Origin: Streptosporangium sp. NBC_01495
GTDB lineage: Bacteria > Actinomycetota > Actinomycetes > Streptosporangiales > Streptosporangiaceae
NCBI RefSeq assembly: GCF_036250735.1
Contig: NZ_CP109430.1
Location: 10,354,001-10,418,000, forward strand
Reading direction: 5' to 3'
DNA: 64,000 nt
Every line of letters begins with the position of its first letter. Position 1 is the first letter of the stretch. The notes beneath the pieces are model-generated. The model saw nothing but the letters and a program-made list of their open reading frames with translations, searched no databases and had not been told where the DNA came from. This document shows positions 46,565 through 54,800 of the stretch, in pieces. The position numbers and the translations under genes were made by a program.

Positions 46565-47026
46565 CTACGGTGATCCCGTTGCGGGAGAAGAGTCAGCGAG
46601 ATCACCGGTCAGAGGTTGGACCTGCCAGTGGTTTCCGTCGCCGAGGAGCTCGTCCAAGAGCATGCTCGACAGCAGAGAGCCTCCCGGGACCATGTTCGCC
46701 GTGGCCTGGTTGCGGACCATGGCGTAGTGGGTGGTCAGACGCTTCGCGGCTCGGCCGTACGTTTTCTCTGACGTCGTACGCCAGCCGGACCCGCGGTACC
46801 TGCGGTGCTTGCTCGTGGGCACGTCCCACCGATACCGGCGTCCGTCGCAGCGGACGACCAGCCCCACCCAGATGGACACCAGGACCTCGCCCTGACGTAG
46901 GTGGTACGGCTGCACATCGACGCTGATCCGGTGGATTTTGGACAGCGCTGCGGCGAGGCGCAGAGCCATCCGTAAGGCCGGGCTCTTGCGCTCCGCTCCT
47001 GTGACGCAAGGAGACTGGAGAGACAT
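46565..47026 (-). CDS. Hypothetical protein (153 aa) behind operator A
   Basis: 153 aa from ATG 47026 (TTG 47032 possible). It is basic. ALRLAAALSKIHRISVDVQP and VLVSIWVGLVVRCDGRRYRW suggest a small alpha/beta domain, followed by a Lys/Arg-rich helix (YRGSGWRTTSEKTYGRAAKR). No family is recognised. The perfect inverted repeat at 47053-47106 lies 27 nt upstream, so repression by the neighbouring XRE protein is likely. The downstream 103-aa gene follows in the same direction. Confidence 0.7.
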   Translation of the reverse strand: MSLQSPCVTGAERKSPALRMALRLAAALSKIHRISVDVQPYHLRQGEVLVSIWVGLVVRCDGRRYRWDVPTSKHRRYRGSGWRTTSEKTYGRAAKRLTTHYAMVRNQATANMVPGGSLLSSMLLDELLGDGNHWQVQPLTGDLADSSPATGSP

Positions 47027-47052
47027 AGCCAAGACCGTAGGCCGTTAATCAC

Positions 47053-47106
47053 GGCGCGTCATTGACACTTTCGCTGGAGCTTCCATGCAAGTGTCAATGA
47101 CGCGCC
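47053..47106. promoter_or_regulatory. Operator A: 18-bp perfect inverted repeat
   Basis: GGCGCGTCATTGACACTT and AAGTGTCAATGACGCGCC are exact reverse complements separated by 18 nt. It lies between the end of the XRE gene and the start of the 153-aa gene. The core arms ATTGACACTT and AAGTGTCAAT recur with identical spacing at operator B. Confidence 0.85.
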
Positions 47107-47125
47107 ATGGGTGCAGGCGAATCGT

Positions 47126-48307
47126 TTAGTAGGGGACGTGGAGAGCATCAGCGAGATTCCGGGTGCTTAGCGTAAGGGTGCGGCGGCGTTTGAGTAGTTC
47201 AGCCAGGATCTTTTGAGCGTATTTCTGGGCAACCAGCCATTCGGGGGCAGAGTGGTAAAGGTCTTCCAGTATGGCCATTGCATCGGACGGCTTACCGGTA
47301 GCGCGCAGCGCCTCCGCGACGTCTAGCCGATGCCTGTTTCGGCTGGCTGAATCACCATTAAGTAGGTTGCCCGGAATGCGGTCGGCGATTGCGAGCACTT
47401 TGTCGTGCTTGGCGAGGGTTGAGGCGTTTTCGGCGGTGACCATCGCTACGGTGACCGGACCGAACGTTCTGGCAGTAGAGGTGTCTGTCTCGGTTTCGCG
47501 GCCGATGCGGACGGCGGCGGCTCGCGCAAGCCGGATGGCGTCCTCGGCCTCACCGGGCCGGTTGTCGCGCACGGCCGCGCTGCTGACGCTGATCAACAGT
47601 CGCCCCCACATGGCCAGCTCGGCGGTGGATGCGCGCGAGAACCTGGGTTCGATGTCGTCAGCCCACCGCGTCGCCAGCTCGCGGGCCTCGGTCAGCTGGC
47701 CCATGCGGAGATGCATCCACACGAGGGTGGCCACGGCCGCAGCAGCATCGAGACGATCCTCGGCTGCGTCTATGGCCAGCCGTATCGGCGCCTCCGCGCG
47801 TTCGAACTGACGGAGTTGGACGAATAGCCAGCCCGTGACGTTGAGAAGCCGGGAGCGTACCGCGCGCCCTTCGCCGTTGAGGGTCTCGACGTCGCGGATC
47901 AGGTGAGGCAGCAACGTCGCGACCTCTCCATATCGGTTGGCGGCGAGCAGCGGCTTGAGTCCGTCGATCTGGCCCCGCACTTCGGACAGAGACGGATCCT
48001 CCTGCAGAGCAGGCGTCCTGCCGTGCAGAGCGCGCTCGACCGGCTCCCACAACCCGGTGTCGATCGGCGGCTCTTCCTCGGCCCTCAGGCTGCCCTTGAG
48101 GAGTTCACTGGTGTTCATGCGCAATGCGATGGCCAGCTTGTGGGCGGTAGCCATCTGGGGTTCCGTGACCAGCTCTTGTTCGATTTTGCTGATGAGGGAC
48201 TTCGACACACCGGAGAGATCAGCGAGTTCCTTCTGAGTGAGGCCGCGCCTTTTCCGGATCGACTGAAGCCGTTGGGCCAGACCTGTCGGCGTGCTAGTTT
48301 CTGGCAT
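47126..48307 (-). CDS. XRE family regulator with TPR-like C-terminal domain
   Basis: 393 aa. The N-terminal HTH_XRE is at ~10-65 (RKRRGLTQKELADLSGVSKS, LISKIEQ). The remaining ~300 residues are helical repeats of TPR type (RAEAPIRLAIDAAEDRLDAA, MGQLTEARELATRWADDIEP, GKPSDAMAILEDLYHSAPEW), as in peptide- or ligand-sensing actinomycete regulators. ATG 48307. Two operators of one design flank the gene, one facing each neighbouring operon, which makes this protein their probable regulator. It could sense the peptide product of the 48.6-51.4 kb operon (inference). Confidence 0.88.
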   Translation of the reverse strand: MPETSTPTGLAQRLQSIRKRRGLTQKELADLSGVSKSLISKIEQELVTEPQMATAHKLAIALRMNTSELLKGSLRAEEEPPIDTGLWEPVERALHGRTPALQEDPSLSEVRGQIDGLKPLLAANRYGEVATLLPHLIRDVETLNGEGRAVRSRLLNVTGWLFVQLRQFERAEAPIRLAIDAAEDRLDAAAAVATLVWMHLRMGQLTEARELATRWADDIEPRFSRASTAELAMWGRLLISVSSAAVRDNRPGEAEDAIRLARAAAVRIGRETETDTSTARTFGPVTVAMVTAENASTLAKHDKVLAIADRIPGNLLNGDSASRNRHRLDVAEALRATGKPSDAMAILEDLYHSAPEWLVAQKYAQKILAELLKRRRTLTLSTRNLADALHVPY

Positions 48308-48484
48308 AGCCCTGCATCTCCTGAACCTTGATGACTCGACACCATCAGGCTAAGCGTGTAGGGCTCATTCATGTCAGCCTTAGCTCCAAGATCCCTGCGG
48401 TAGAGGCCTTGGCATCCTCCCGCCGGATCGTGTTGTAGAAAAGATTTCATGTTTCCAAACACCGTTTGACGTCGGCGGACAGCC

Positions 48485-48528
48485 GTTATTGATACTTCTG
48501 CCCGCGCTGCTATCAAAGTGTCATTGAC
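48485..48528. promoter_or_regulatory. Operator B upstream of the modification operon
   Basis: GTTATTGATACTT (48485-48497), an 18-nt spacer, then AAGTGTCATTGAC (48516-48528). The arms and spacer length match operator A, although the dyad is imperfect (three mismatches in 13). It lies in the divergent gap between the XRE gene and the methyltransferase operon. The right arm overlaps the -35 box of the operon promoter. Confidence 0.75.
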
Positions 48529-48552
48529 CTAGCTGTGCAAGCGGCGTGCAAT
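48524..48552 (+). promoter_or_regulatory. Probable promoter of the modification operon
   Basis: TTGACC and TGCAAT are 17 nt apart. Transcription would start near 48559, which excludes the ATG at 48551 as start and supports ATG 48599. Confidence 0.45.
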
Positions 48553-48598
48553 GCCCATGTCATCGATTCACGGCATGCGATCGAGAGGGATTCTCGAT

Positions 48599-49306
48599 AT
48601 GGCACAGGAAACACGAGTGGACACGACGCTCTGCGCCTTCTACCGCACTGCCCGCGCCGGAGCCGTCCGGCTGTCGGACGATGGAGGCCCGTTCGGGTTC
48701 GACATCACGGTGGCTCTGCTGGCCGATGACCTGGTCACCGGCTACGACTGCGACGCGCTCGTCGAGACCGGCTGTCACCTTGGCGACACCACGGACTACC
48801 TGGCCCGCCGCTACCCCGAGCTGCCGGTCTACTCCTGCGACATCGACCCTTCGTACGCGGCGTTCACCCGGCGCCGTGTCGCCAAGCACCGCAACGCGCG
48901 GGTCGAGCCGGTGGACTCGGCGGCGCTGGTGAACTCGGCCGCAGCCATCCACCACAGGCCGCTGTTCTTCCTCGACGCGCACTGGGGGCCGGACTGGCCA
49001 CTGGCCCGTGAGTTGGAGGCGATCGCCGCCGGGATCGTGCTCATCCATGACTTCGACATCGGCCATCCGCGGTTCTCCTACGACGCCTACGGCGACCTGG
49101 TGTGCGGGCCGAACATGCTGGCCGCGATGAGCCGGCCGCCGGAGAGGTACTTCGTCCCGGATCCCGAGGCGGACTGGCCGCTGCCATGTCTGCAGACCCG
49201 GCGTCGCGCTGGCGTCGGCATTCTCGCGGTCGGGCTGGACTCCGGGCCGTTGGACACCCACCCCCACCTGATCACCCGACACCTGGAGATGGCGGTGACA
49301 CGATGA
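48599..49306 (+). CDS. Class I SAM-dependent methyltransferase-like protein of the modification operon
   Basis: 235 aa. ALVETGCHLGDTTDYLARRY is a SAM-binding loop with Glu in place of the usual Asp. VYSCDIDPSYAAFTRRRV holds the ribose-binding acid, and HHRPLFFLDAHWGPDW the motif IV Asp-Ala-His, close to TylF/CmcI-like and FkbM-related methyltransferases. Then IVLIHDFDIGHPRFSYDAYG. ATG 48599 has GAGAGGG eight bases upstream. It is the first gene of a five-gene plus-strand operon; its stop overlaps the next start by 4 nt. The acceptor is unknown; O- or N-methylation of a peptide or small molecule is possible. Confidence 0.75.
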   Translation: MAQETRVDTTLCAFYRTARAGAVRLSDDGGPFGFDITVALLADDLVTGYDCDALVETGCHLGDTTDYLARRYPELPVYSCDIDPSYAAFTRRRVAKHRNARVEPVDSAALVNSAAAIHHRPLFFLDAHWGPDWPLARELEAIAAGIVLIHDFDIGHPRFSYDAYGDLVCGPNMLAAMSRPPERYFVPDPEADWPLPCLQTRRRAGVGILAVGLDSGPLDTHPHLITRHLEMAVTR

Positions 49307-50040
49307 GCGAGGCCCTAGCTGATCCGATGACCGAGCTGGACGGGATGCCGTTCCTGGACGACTCCTTCGTCCCTGGGCGGCTGCTGGCGCTGGTGATGGC
49401 GCTGCGCCACCAGGAGGCGGTCCGGCGGGGCCTGCACGTGAACGACGGCACCGGCCCGCAGGCGTGGCTGGACCCGGGCCGGGCGATCCTGCTGAATCCG
49501 AACCGGCCGTCCGTGCAGGACACGGAGCTGACGGTCGCCCAGCAGGAGGAGGTCGTCGCGGTCCTGGACGCGCTGCCCCGAGCGGTTCCCGCGTGGGAGC
49601 CGCTGCTGCGCCTGCCCGTCCGCTACCTGCTACACCGGCCGACCGGCGCCTACTCGGCGTCCATCCGAGCGTGGCCGCAGCACATCTTCCTCGCAACGCG
49701 GGCCTTCATCGCGCCCGACCAGATCCGCTCCCAGGTGCTGCACGAGATGTGCCATCAGTGGATGAACCTCATCCAGGAGGCATGGCCGCTCCAGACGCGG
49801 GAGAAGCGGGACCTGACCATGCCGTCCGGGACGACCGGCCGTTCGCTGTCCGAGGTGCTGGGCGGCGCGCACGTCGCGATGGCGCTGATCCGCCTGTACC
49901 GGGCCCTCGGGGGTGAGCAGGATCGCCTCGAAGATCTGGCTCGCTACCACGCCGGGTGCCTGCTGGTAATCGAGGAGCACGCCGACGAGCTGACCGAGGC
50001 AGGCCACAGCATCGCCGCGCGCCTGAAGGAGGACCGGTGA
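49303..50040 (+). CDS. HExxH-motif protein of the modification operon
   Basis: 245 aa. The zinc-hydrolase-like or metal-binding motif HEMCH is at 147-151 in RSQVLHEMCHQWMNLIQEAW. Glu184 and His190 (SLSEVLGGAHVAMALIRLYR) are downstream candidates for the third ligand. There is no signal peptide, so it acts in the cytoplasm. Next to a 2OG oxygenase and a methyltransferase it could be a peptidase that matures a precursor, or a member of the HExxH proteins proposed as peptide-modifying enzymes in RiPP clusters. ATG 49303 overlaps the upstream stop, and its own stop overlaps the next GTG. Confidence 0.8.
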   Translation: MSEALADPMTELDGMPFLDDSFVPGRLLALVMALRHQEAVRRGLHVNDGTGPQAWLDPGRAILLNPNRPSVQDTELTVAQQEEVVAVLDALPRAVPAWEPLLRLPVRYLLHRPTGAYSASIRAWPQHIFLATRAFIAPDQIRSQVLHEMCHQWMNLIQEAWPLQTREKRDLTMPSGTTGRSLSEVLGGAHVAMALIRLYRALGGEQDRLEDLARYHAGCLLVIEEHADELTEAGHSIAARLKEDR

Positions 50041-50666
50041 GCACCTCAATCCTTCCGCCCGTCACCCCCATCTGGCCGGTGCCTATCTACCAGGAAGATT
50101 TCGACGACGCCGAGCAGTTCAACCCGGCCCTGGCCGAACTGATCCTCACCGCGCAGGCCGCCCAGGAGCAGCCGGTGATCCTCCCCGGCGGATTGGACGC
50201 CCGCAAGTCCAGCGAGGACATCTTGACGTGGAATCACCCAGCGGTCGCGTGGCTGCGCGGCCGAATCCTGGGCGCGGTGACCGCGATGGCCACCGACATG
50301 CTCGGCGAGGCCGCCCGCAACATCACGGCCAAGCCGCTCGCGGAGGGATGGGCCGTTACCTACGCCGAAGGCGCGAGCCTGCTGCCCCACACCCATCACT
50401 CGACGTCGATCGCCGGGGTCTACTACATCGACCCGGGCACCGCTGACAGCGGGCAGGATCCCGGGTTCCTGCAACTGCTGGACCCGCGACCTGGCGCAGT
50501 CGCCCGCGGTGCCTCCTCGGGCGTGATCCGCGTCCAGCCCGCCGCCGGCCGGATGGTCGCCTTCCCCGGCTGGCTGAACCATCAGGTGCGGGCGACCGCG
50601 TCGAAGGAGAGGCTGCGGATCTGCGTCGCGTTCAACGTCAGCTACAACGCGGGGGGAGCAGCATGA
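50037..50666 (+). CDS. Putative 2OG-Fe(II) oxygenase (TIGR02466-like)
   Basis: 209 aa. EGASLLPHTHHSTSIAGVYY (His118 and His120) supplies the proximal metal ligands. LLDPRPGA is a strand marker, AFPGWLNHQV has the distal His182, and ERLRICVAFNVS contains the Arg expected to bind 2-oxoglutarate. This order (PHxH, DPR, FPxWLxHxV, R-x-x-I-x-x-x-FN) fits the double-stranded beta-helix family TIGR02466/PF13759. A hydroxylation or oxidation of a peptide or amino-acid substrate is likely. GTG 50037 overlaps the upstream stop by 4 nt. Confidence 0.85.
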   Translation: MSTSILPPVTPIWPVPIYQEDFDDAEQFNPALAELILTAQAAQEQPVILPGGLDARKSSEDILTWNHPAVAWLRGRILGAVTAMATDMLGEAARNITAKPLAEGWAVTYAEGASLLPHTHHSTSIAGVYYIDPGTADSGQDPGFLQLLDPRPGAVARGASSGVIRVQPAAGRMVAFPGWLNHQVRATASKERLRICVAFNVSYNAGGAA

Positions 50667-51199
50667 GCACGGTGAGCAGGCACTGGCCCACGAACCTGGT
50701 CCTCGATGAGGTCGACCTGGCCGGGATCGTTCACGAGGACCTGCCGGTCCTGCTGAGCGGTACCGGCGGCGGGTCGATGGAGGTCATCGAGAACAAGCGG
50801 GCCCTGGCCGACGAGGTGGCGCTCCGCGCCCGCCTGACGGCGTCGATGCAGGCGTTGGCGGTCGCGGACTCCCGGCCGCAGCCGGACGAGATCCATCTGG
50901 AGGTGCAGCTGTGGCGCGGAGGGTATGACCTGCCCGCGACCGCTTCACCGGCGGACTACGTGGCGTGGTGTGTGCTGGCCGCCACCTCATCGAACCATGA
51001 GCAGTCCGGAGCGATCGCGGTGGCCGATCCGCGGGCCGGGTGCGCGCTGGTGCCCATGCCCGGCCTGCCGTGGGGCCGCTCGGCGATGATCGCGGCCAAG
51101 GTCGGCGCGCACCTGGCGGCGCCCGGCTGGCTGACGCATTTCGTCATCCCCGTTGAGAAGGACCAGGCCGTGATCGTCGCGGTGGCCTTCTCAATCTGA
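50663..51199 (+). CDS. Degenerate paralogue of the adjacent 2OG-Fe(II) oxygenase
   Basis: 178 aa. Its C-terminal half aligns with the preceding gene: YDLPATASPADYVAWCVLAA against LLPHTHHSTSIAGVYYI, VADPRAGC against LLDPRPGA, and APGWLTHFVIPVEKDQAVIV against FPGWLNHQVRATASKERLRI. The two His of PHTH are both Ala (PATA) and the 2OG-binding Arg is lost, while the distal His159 and the scaffold residues stay. It should not bind iron in the usual way. A pseudoenzyme partner or substrate-binding subunit is the best reading. ATG 50663 overlaps the oxygenase stop. Confidence 0.75.
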   Translation: MSTVSRHWPTNLVLDEVDLAGIVHEDLPVLLSGTGGGSMEVIENKRALADEVALRARLTASMQALAVADSRPQPDEIHLEVQLWRGGYDLPATASPADYVAWCVLAATSSNHEQSGAIAVADPRAGCALVPMPGLPWGRSAMIAAKVGAHLAAPGWLTHFVIPVEKDQAVIVAVAFSI

Positions 51200-51231
51200 A
51201 ATATCCCATCCCAAAGAAGGAAGGAACCACC

Positions 51232-51438
51232 GTGTCTCACCTGACTGGGCCGCTGAGCCTGCGTATGGACACCGCCCCCGGAGCGGGCCTCGGAGTCGAC
51301 GAGGCCGACACCGAGCACTACATGGCGCTGGCCGAGAAGGGCCTGCTCGTCCCCCCTGGCTGCAACCACCCGGCGGTTCAGGACGACTTCGCCCTCGACC
51401 CGTCCAGGACCGTTGAACTGGATGCGAGCCCGGCCTAA
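51232..51438 (+). CDS. Small peptide, candidate precursor of the modification operon
   Basis: 68 aa from GTG 51232 with the strong RBS AAGGAAGGAA, 32 nt after the preceding stop. The sequence is acidic and begins MSHLTGPLSLRMDTAPGAGL; the middle helix DEADTEHYMALAEKGLLVPP looks like a leader helix; the end GCNHPAVQDDFALDPSRTVE carries Cys, Asn, His, Asp and Pro, typical side chains for oxidation. No known RiPP leader motif is recognised. A separate strong RBS after four coupled enzyme genes fits a product made in excess over its modifying enzymes. It could instead be a small accessory protein. Confidence 0.6.
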   Translation: MSHLTGPLSLRMDTAPGAGLGVDEADTEHYMALAEKGLLVPPGCNHPAVQDDFALDPSRTVELDASPA

Positions 51439-51453
51439 GCGCCGCTGAGTGAC

Positions 51454-51495
51454 TCGGCCCCGGCGTTCCTTCCCTCGTGGAGGCGCCGGGGCCGA
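51454..51495. terminator. Bidirectional hairpin terminator
   Basis: The 12-bp stem TCGGCCCCGGCG / CGCCGGGGCCGA with an 18-nt loop lies between the peptide gene and the convergent zinc-ribbon gene. Confidence 0.75.
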
Positions 51496-51502
51496 CGTCG
51501 TG

Positions 51503-51850
51503 TCACAGCTCCCCGCGCCGCCATGCCTCGATCTCTGCGTCCAGCGCCGCCTCATCCAGCTTCGGCGGTTCCAGGGCGCGGGCCCAGCGGACGACCAGGC
51601 CCAGGAACTGATCGGCGGCGTCGATTGACACGCTGCCGTGGACATGGAGCCACGTGATGAGCGGGGCCGCGCTGGGGCTGTCGGCGTCGCAGGACGCGCA
51701 CAGCACGACAACTGTGTGGCCGGTGACCTCGGCGCCGCTCTCGTTGGTCCAGCCGTGCGGGACGCGCGCCGACAACAGCCCTTCCTGCTCGCATCGGGGA
51801 CAAATGACCGGAGCAGCAGAGGCCTCGACGTCGATGGGTGAAGCGCTCAC
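51503..51850 (-). CDS. Zinc-ribbon protein, DUF6300-like
   Basis: 115 aa. CPRC and CASC (VICPRCEQEGLLSARVPHGW; VVVLCASCDADSPSAAPLIT) form a four-Cys zinc ribbon. A helical tail follows (VVRWARALEPPKLDEAALDA). It resembles DUF6300-type small proteins of actinomycetes, which have no known function. GTG 51850 overlaps the dnaE stop by 4 nt (GTGA), so it is translated together with the polymerase. Confidence 0.75.
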   Translation of the reverse strand: MSASPIDVEASAAPVICPRCEQEGLLSARVPHGWTNESGAEVTGHTVVVLCASCDADSPSAAPLITWLHVHGSVSIDAADQFLGLVVRWARALEPPKLDEAALDAEIEAWRRGEL

Positions 51851-54800
51851 AGCGCGATCGCTTCTGGCCCGACCAGCGTCTTGATGTCGGCGGCGAACGA
51901 CGGCTCGGCTCTGACCGAGAACTCCGGCAGGGCCATGGCCATGATCTTGCCGCTGGGCCGCCGTAGGTGGATGCGGACCGGCACCTTGCCCTGATGGGTC
52001 TTCAGGATGTTGCGCAGCTCCTCAACTAACTCCGGGGTGACACGTTCTTCCCGCAACGTGATCGTGATCGGGTGCCCGGAGTCGCTGGTGACGCCGGACA
52101 CGTCGATCGGCGTCAGGTCGTTGGCGAAGATCGAGATGGCGCCGTCGCGGCTGCTGGCCATCCCGGAGACCGACACCACGGAGTCTTCGCGCAGCTCCGG
52201 CGCGTACAGCTCGTAGTTCTTCGGGAAGAACAGGCATTCCACCGCCGAGTCCATGTCCTCGACGATGATGATGGCCCAGACCTTCCCGGCCTTGTTGACT
52301 CGCTTGTCGACCTTCGTGATGAGCCCGCACACCTGGACGTCGGTGCGGTCCTGGCCGTTTTCGAGCAGGTCCATGACCGTGGTGCTGCGGTTACGCGCCA
52401 GGAGCCTTTCGGCGCCGGCCAGCGGGTGATCGGAGACGTACAGGCCGAGCATTTCCCGCTCGAAGGCGAGCAGGGTCTTCTTGTCCCACTCCCCTTCGGG
52501 GATGGCGACGGCGAAGGTCTCGTCCGGTCCGCCGTCGTCGCCACCGAACAGCGAGTCCTGGCCGTGGGCCTCAGCGCGTTTGACCGGGAGGATGGCATCG
52601 ACGGCTTGTTCGTGGACCACCATCAACGCACGCCGATGGTGGCCGAGCGAGTCGAACGCCCCGGCCTTGGCCAGCGATTCGATCAACCTCTTGTGGCAGA
52701 CCGATGCGGGCACCTTGCGCAGGAAGTCACCGAAGTCAGCGAAAGACCCGCTAGTCTTGCGGGCCTCAATGATGGCCTCCACCCGGTCGGCGCCGACGTT
52801 GCGGACCGCGCCGAGCCCGAACCGGATAGCGGTGTCATCGACGGGGGCGAAGTGCAAAGAGGACTCGTTGACGTCCGGCGGCAGTACCTTGATGCCCATC
52901 TTGCGGCATTCAGCGAGGTAGACGGCGGCCTTGTCCTTGTCGTCGCCGACCGAGGTGAGCAGCGCCGACATGTACTCGGCCGGATAGTTCGCCTTCAGGT
53001 AGGCGGTCCAGACCGACACCAGGCCGTATCCGGCGGTGTGGGACTTGTTGAACGCGTATCCGGAGAAGGGCAGCATCACGTCCCACAAGGCCTTGACGGC
53101 CTCGTTGGAGTAGCCGTTGTCCTTCATGCCTTTCTCGAAGAACTCGAACTGCTTGTCCAGCTCGGATTTCTTCTTCTTGCCCATCGCCCGGCGCAGCAGG
53201 TCGGCGCCGCCGAGACTGTAGCCCGCGAGTTCGCGGCCGACGGCCATGACCTGCTCCTGATAGACCAGCAGGTGGTAGGTGGTGCCGAGGATCGGTTCCA
53301 GGGCGTCTTTGAGTTCGGGATGGATCGGGGTGATGTCTTGGCGGTTGTTCTTGCGGTCGGCGTAGTTGATGTGCGCGTTGGCGGCCATCGGCCCGGGCCG
53401 GTAGAGGGCGAGCACTGCGGCGATGTCCTCGAACCGGGTGGGGGCCATCAGCCGCAGCAGGGATCGCATGGGGCCGCCGTCGAGCTGGAACACCCCCAGC
53501 GTGTCACCACGGGCCAATAGCTCATACGTTTTGGCGTCGTCCAGGGGGATGGTCTCAGTCGAGATCTCCACGCCTCGGTGTTCGCGGATGATCTGGATGG
53601 CGTGATCGATGACGCCCAGGTTGCGCAGGCCGAGGAAGTCCATCTTGACCAGGCCCATGTCCTCACACTGAGGATAGGAAAACCCAGTGATGATCACGCC
53701 GTCCTTGTCGCGACGGTGCAGCGGGATCAGGTCCTGCAGGGGAGCGGAGGAGAGAATGACCGCGGCGGCGTGAACGCCGGTTCCGCGAATGAGTCCCTCG
53801 ATGCCACGACCGGTGTCGATGACTTTCCTGACGTCCGGGTCGCTGTCATACATTGCCCGTAGCTCGGCGGCTTCGGAATAGCGGGGATGATTCTCGTCGA
53901 ACATCCCCTCCAGGGGGACGCCCTTGCCCATCACGTCCGGCGGCATGGCCTTGGTGATCCGCTCACCCACCGCGAAGGGGTAGCCGAGGATTCGGGAGGA
54001 GTCCTTGACCGCCGCCTTGGCCTTGATCGTGCCGAACGTGTTGACCTGCGCGGTGTACGCCTCACCGTATTTGTCGGTGACGTAGCGGACCATCCGGTCG
54101 CGGTGGCGGTCGTCGAAGTCGAGGTCGACGTCGGGCGGGCTGATGCGCTCAGGGTTCAGGAACCGCTCGAACAGCAGGCCGTGCTCCAGTGGGTCAAGCT
54201 CGGTGATGCGCGTGAGGTAGGCGACGATCGAGCCCGTCGCAGAGCCACGTCCCGGGCCTACGGGGATGCCGTTGTCGCGGGCGTAGCGGCAGATGTCGGC
54301 GACGACCAAGAAGTAGCTGTCGAAACCCAGGGGGGTGATGACACCAAGTTCGATCTCCAGCCGGTCGAGAACCTCTTGGCCGGGGTTGTCGCCGTAGCGC
54401 TCGCGCAGGCCTCGCTCGCACTCCTTACGCAGCCACGACGCTTGGGTTTCGCCCTCGGGCACGTCGAACTGCGGCATCCGGTCGACGTAGGTGAAGACCT
54501 CGCTGTAGTCGCCGACCATCTCAGCGATCACCAACGTGTTGTCGCACGCCTCGGGCAGGTCCTTGAACAGCTCCCGCATCTCGGCTGCGGACTTGACGTA
54601 GTAGCCGGCGCCGTTGAACCGGAACCGGGTCGGGTCGTCCTTGTTGCGGCCTACGCCGATGCACAGCAGGTTGTCGTGGGCGTCGGCGTGCTCCTCTTTC
54701 ACGTAATGCGAGTCGTTCGTGGCCAGCAGCGGTATGTCCAGCTGCTTGGCCAGGCGCAGCAGCCCGTCGCGGACCTGGCGCTCGATGTCGATGCCGTGGT

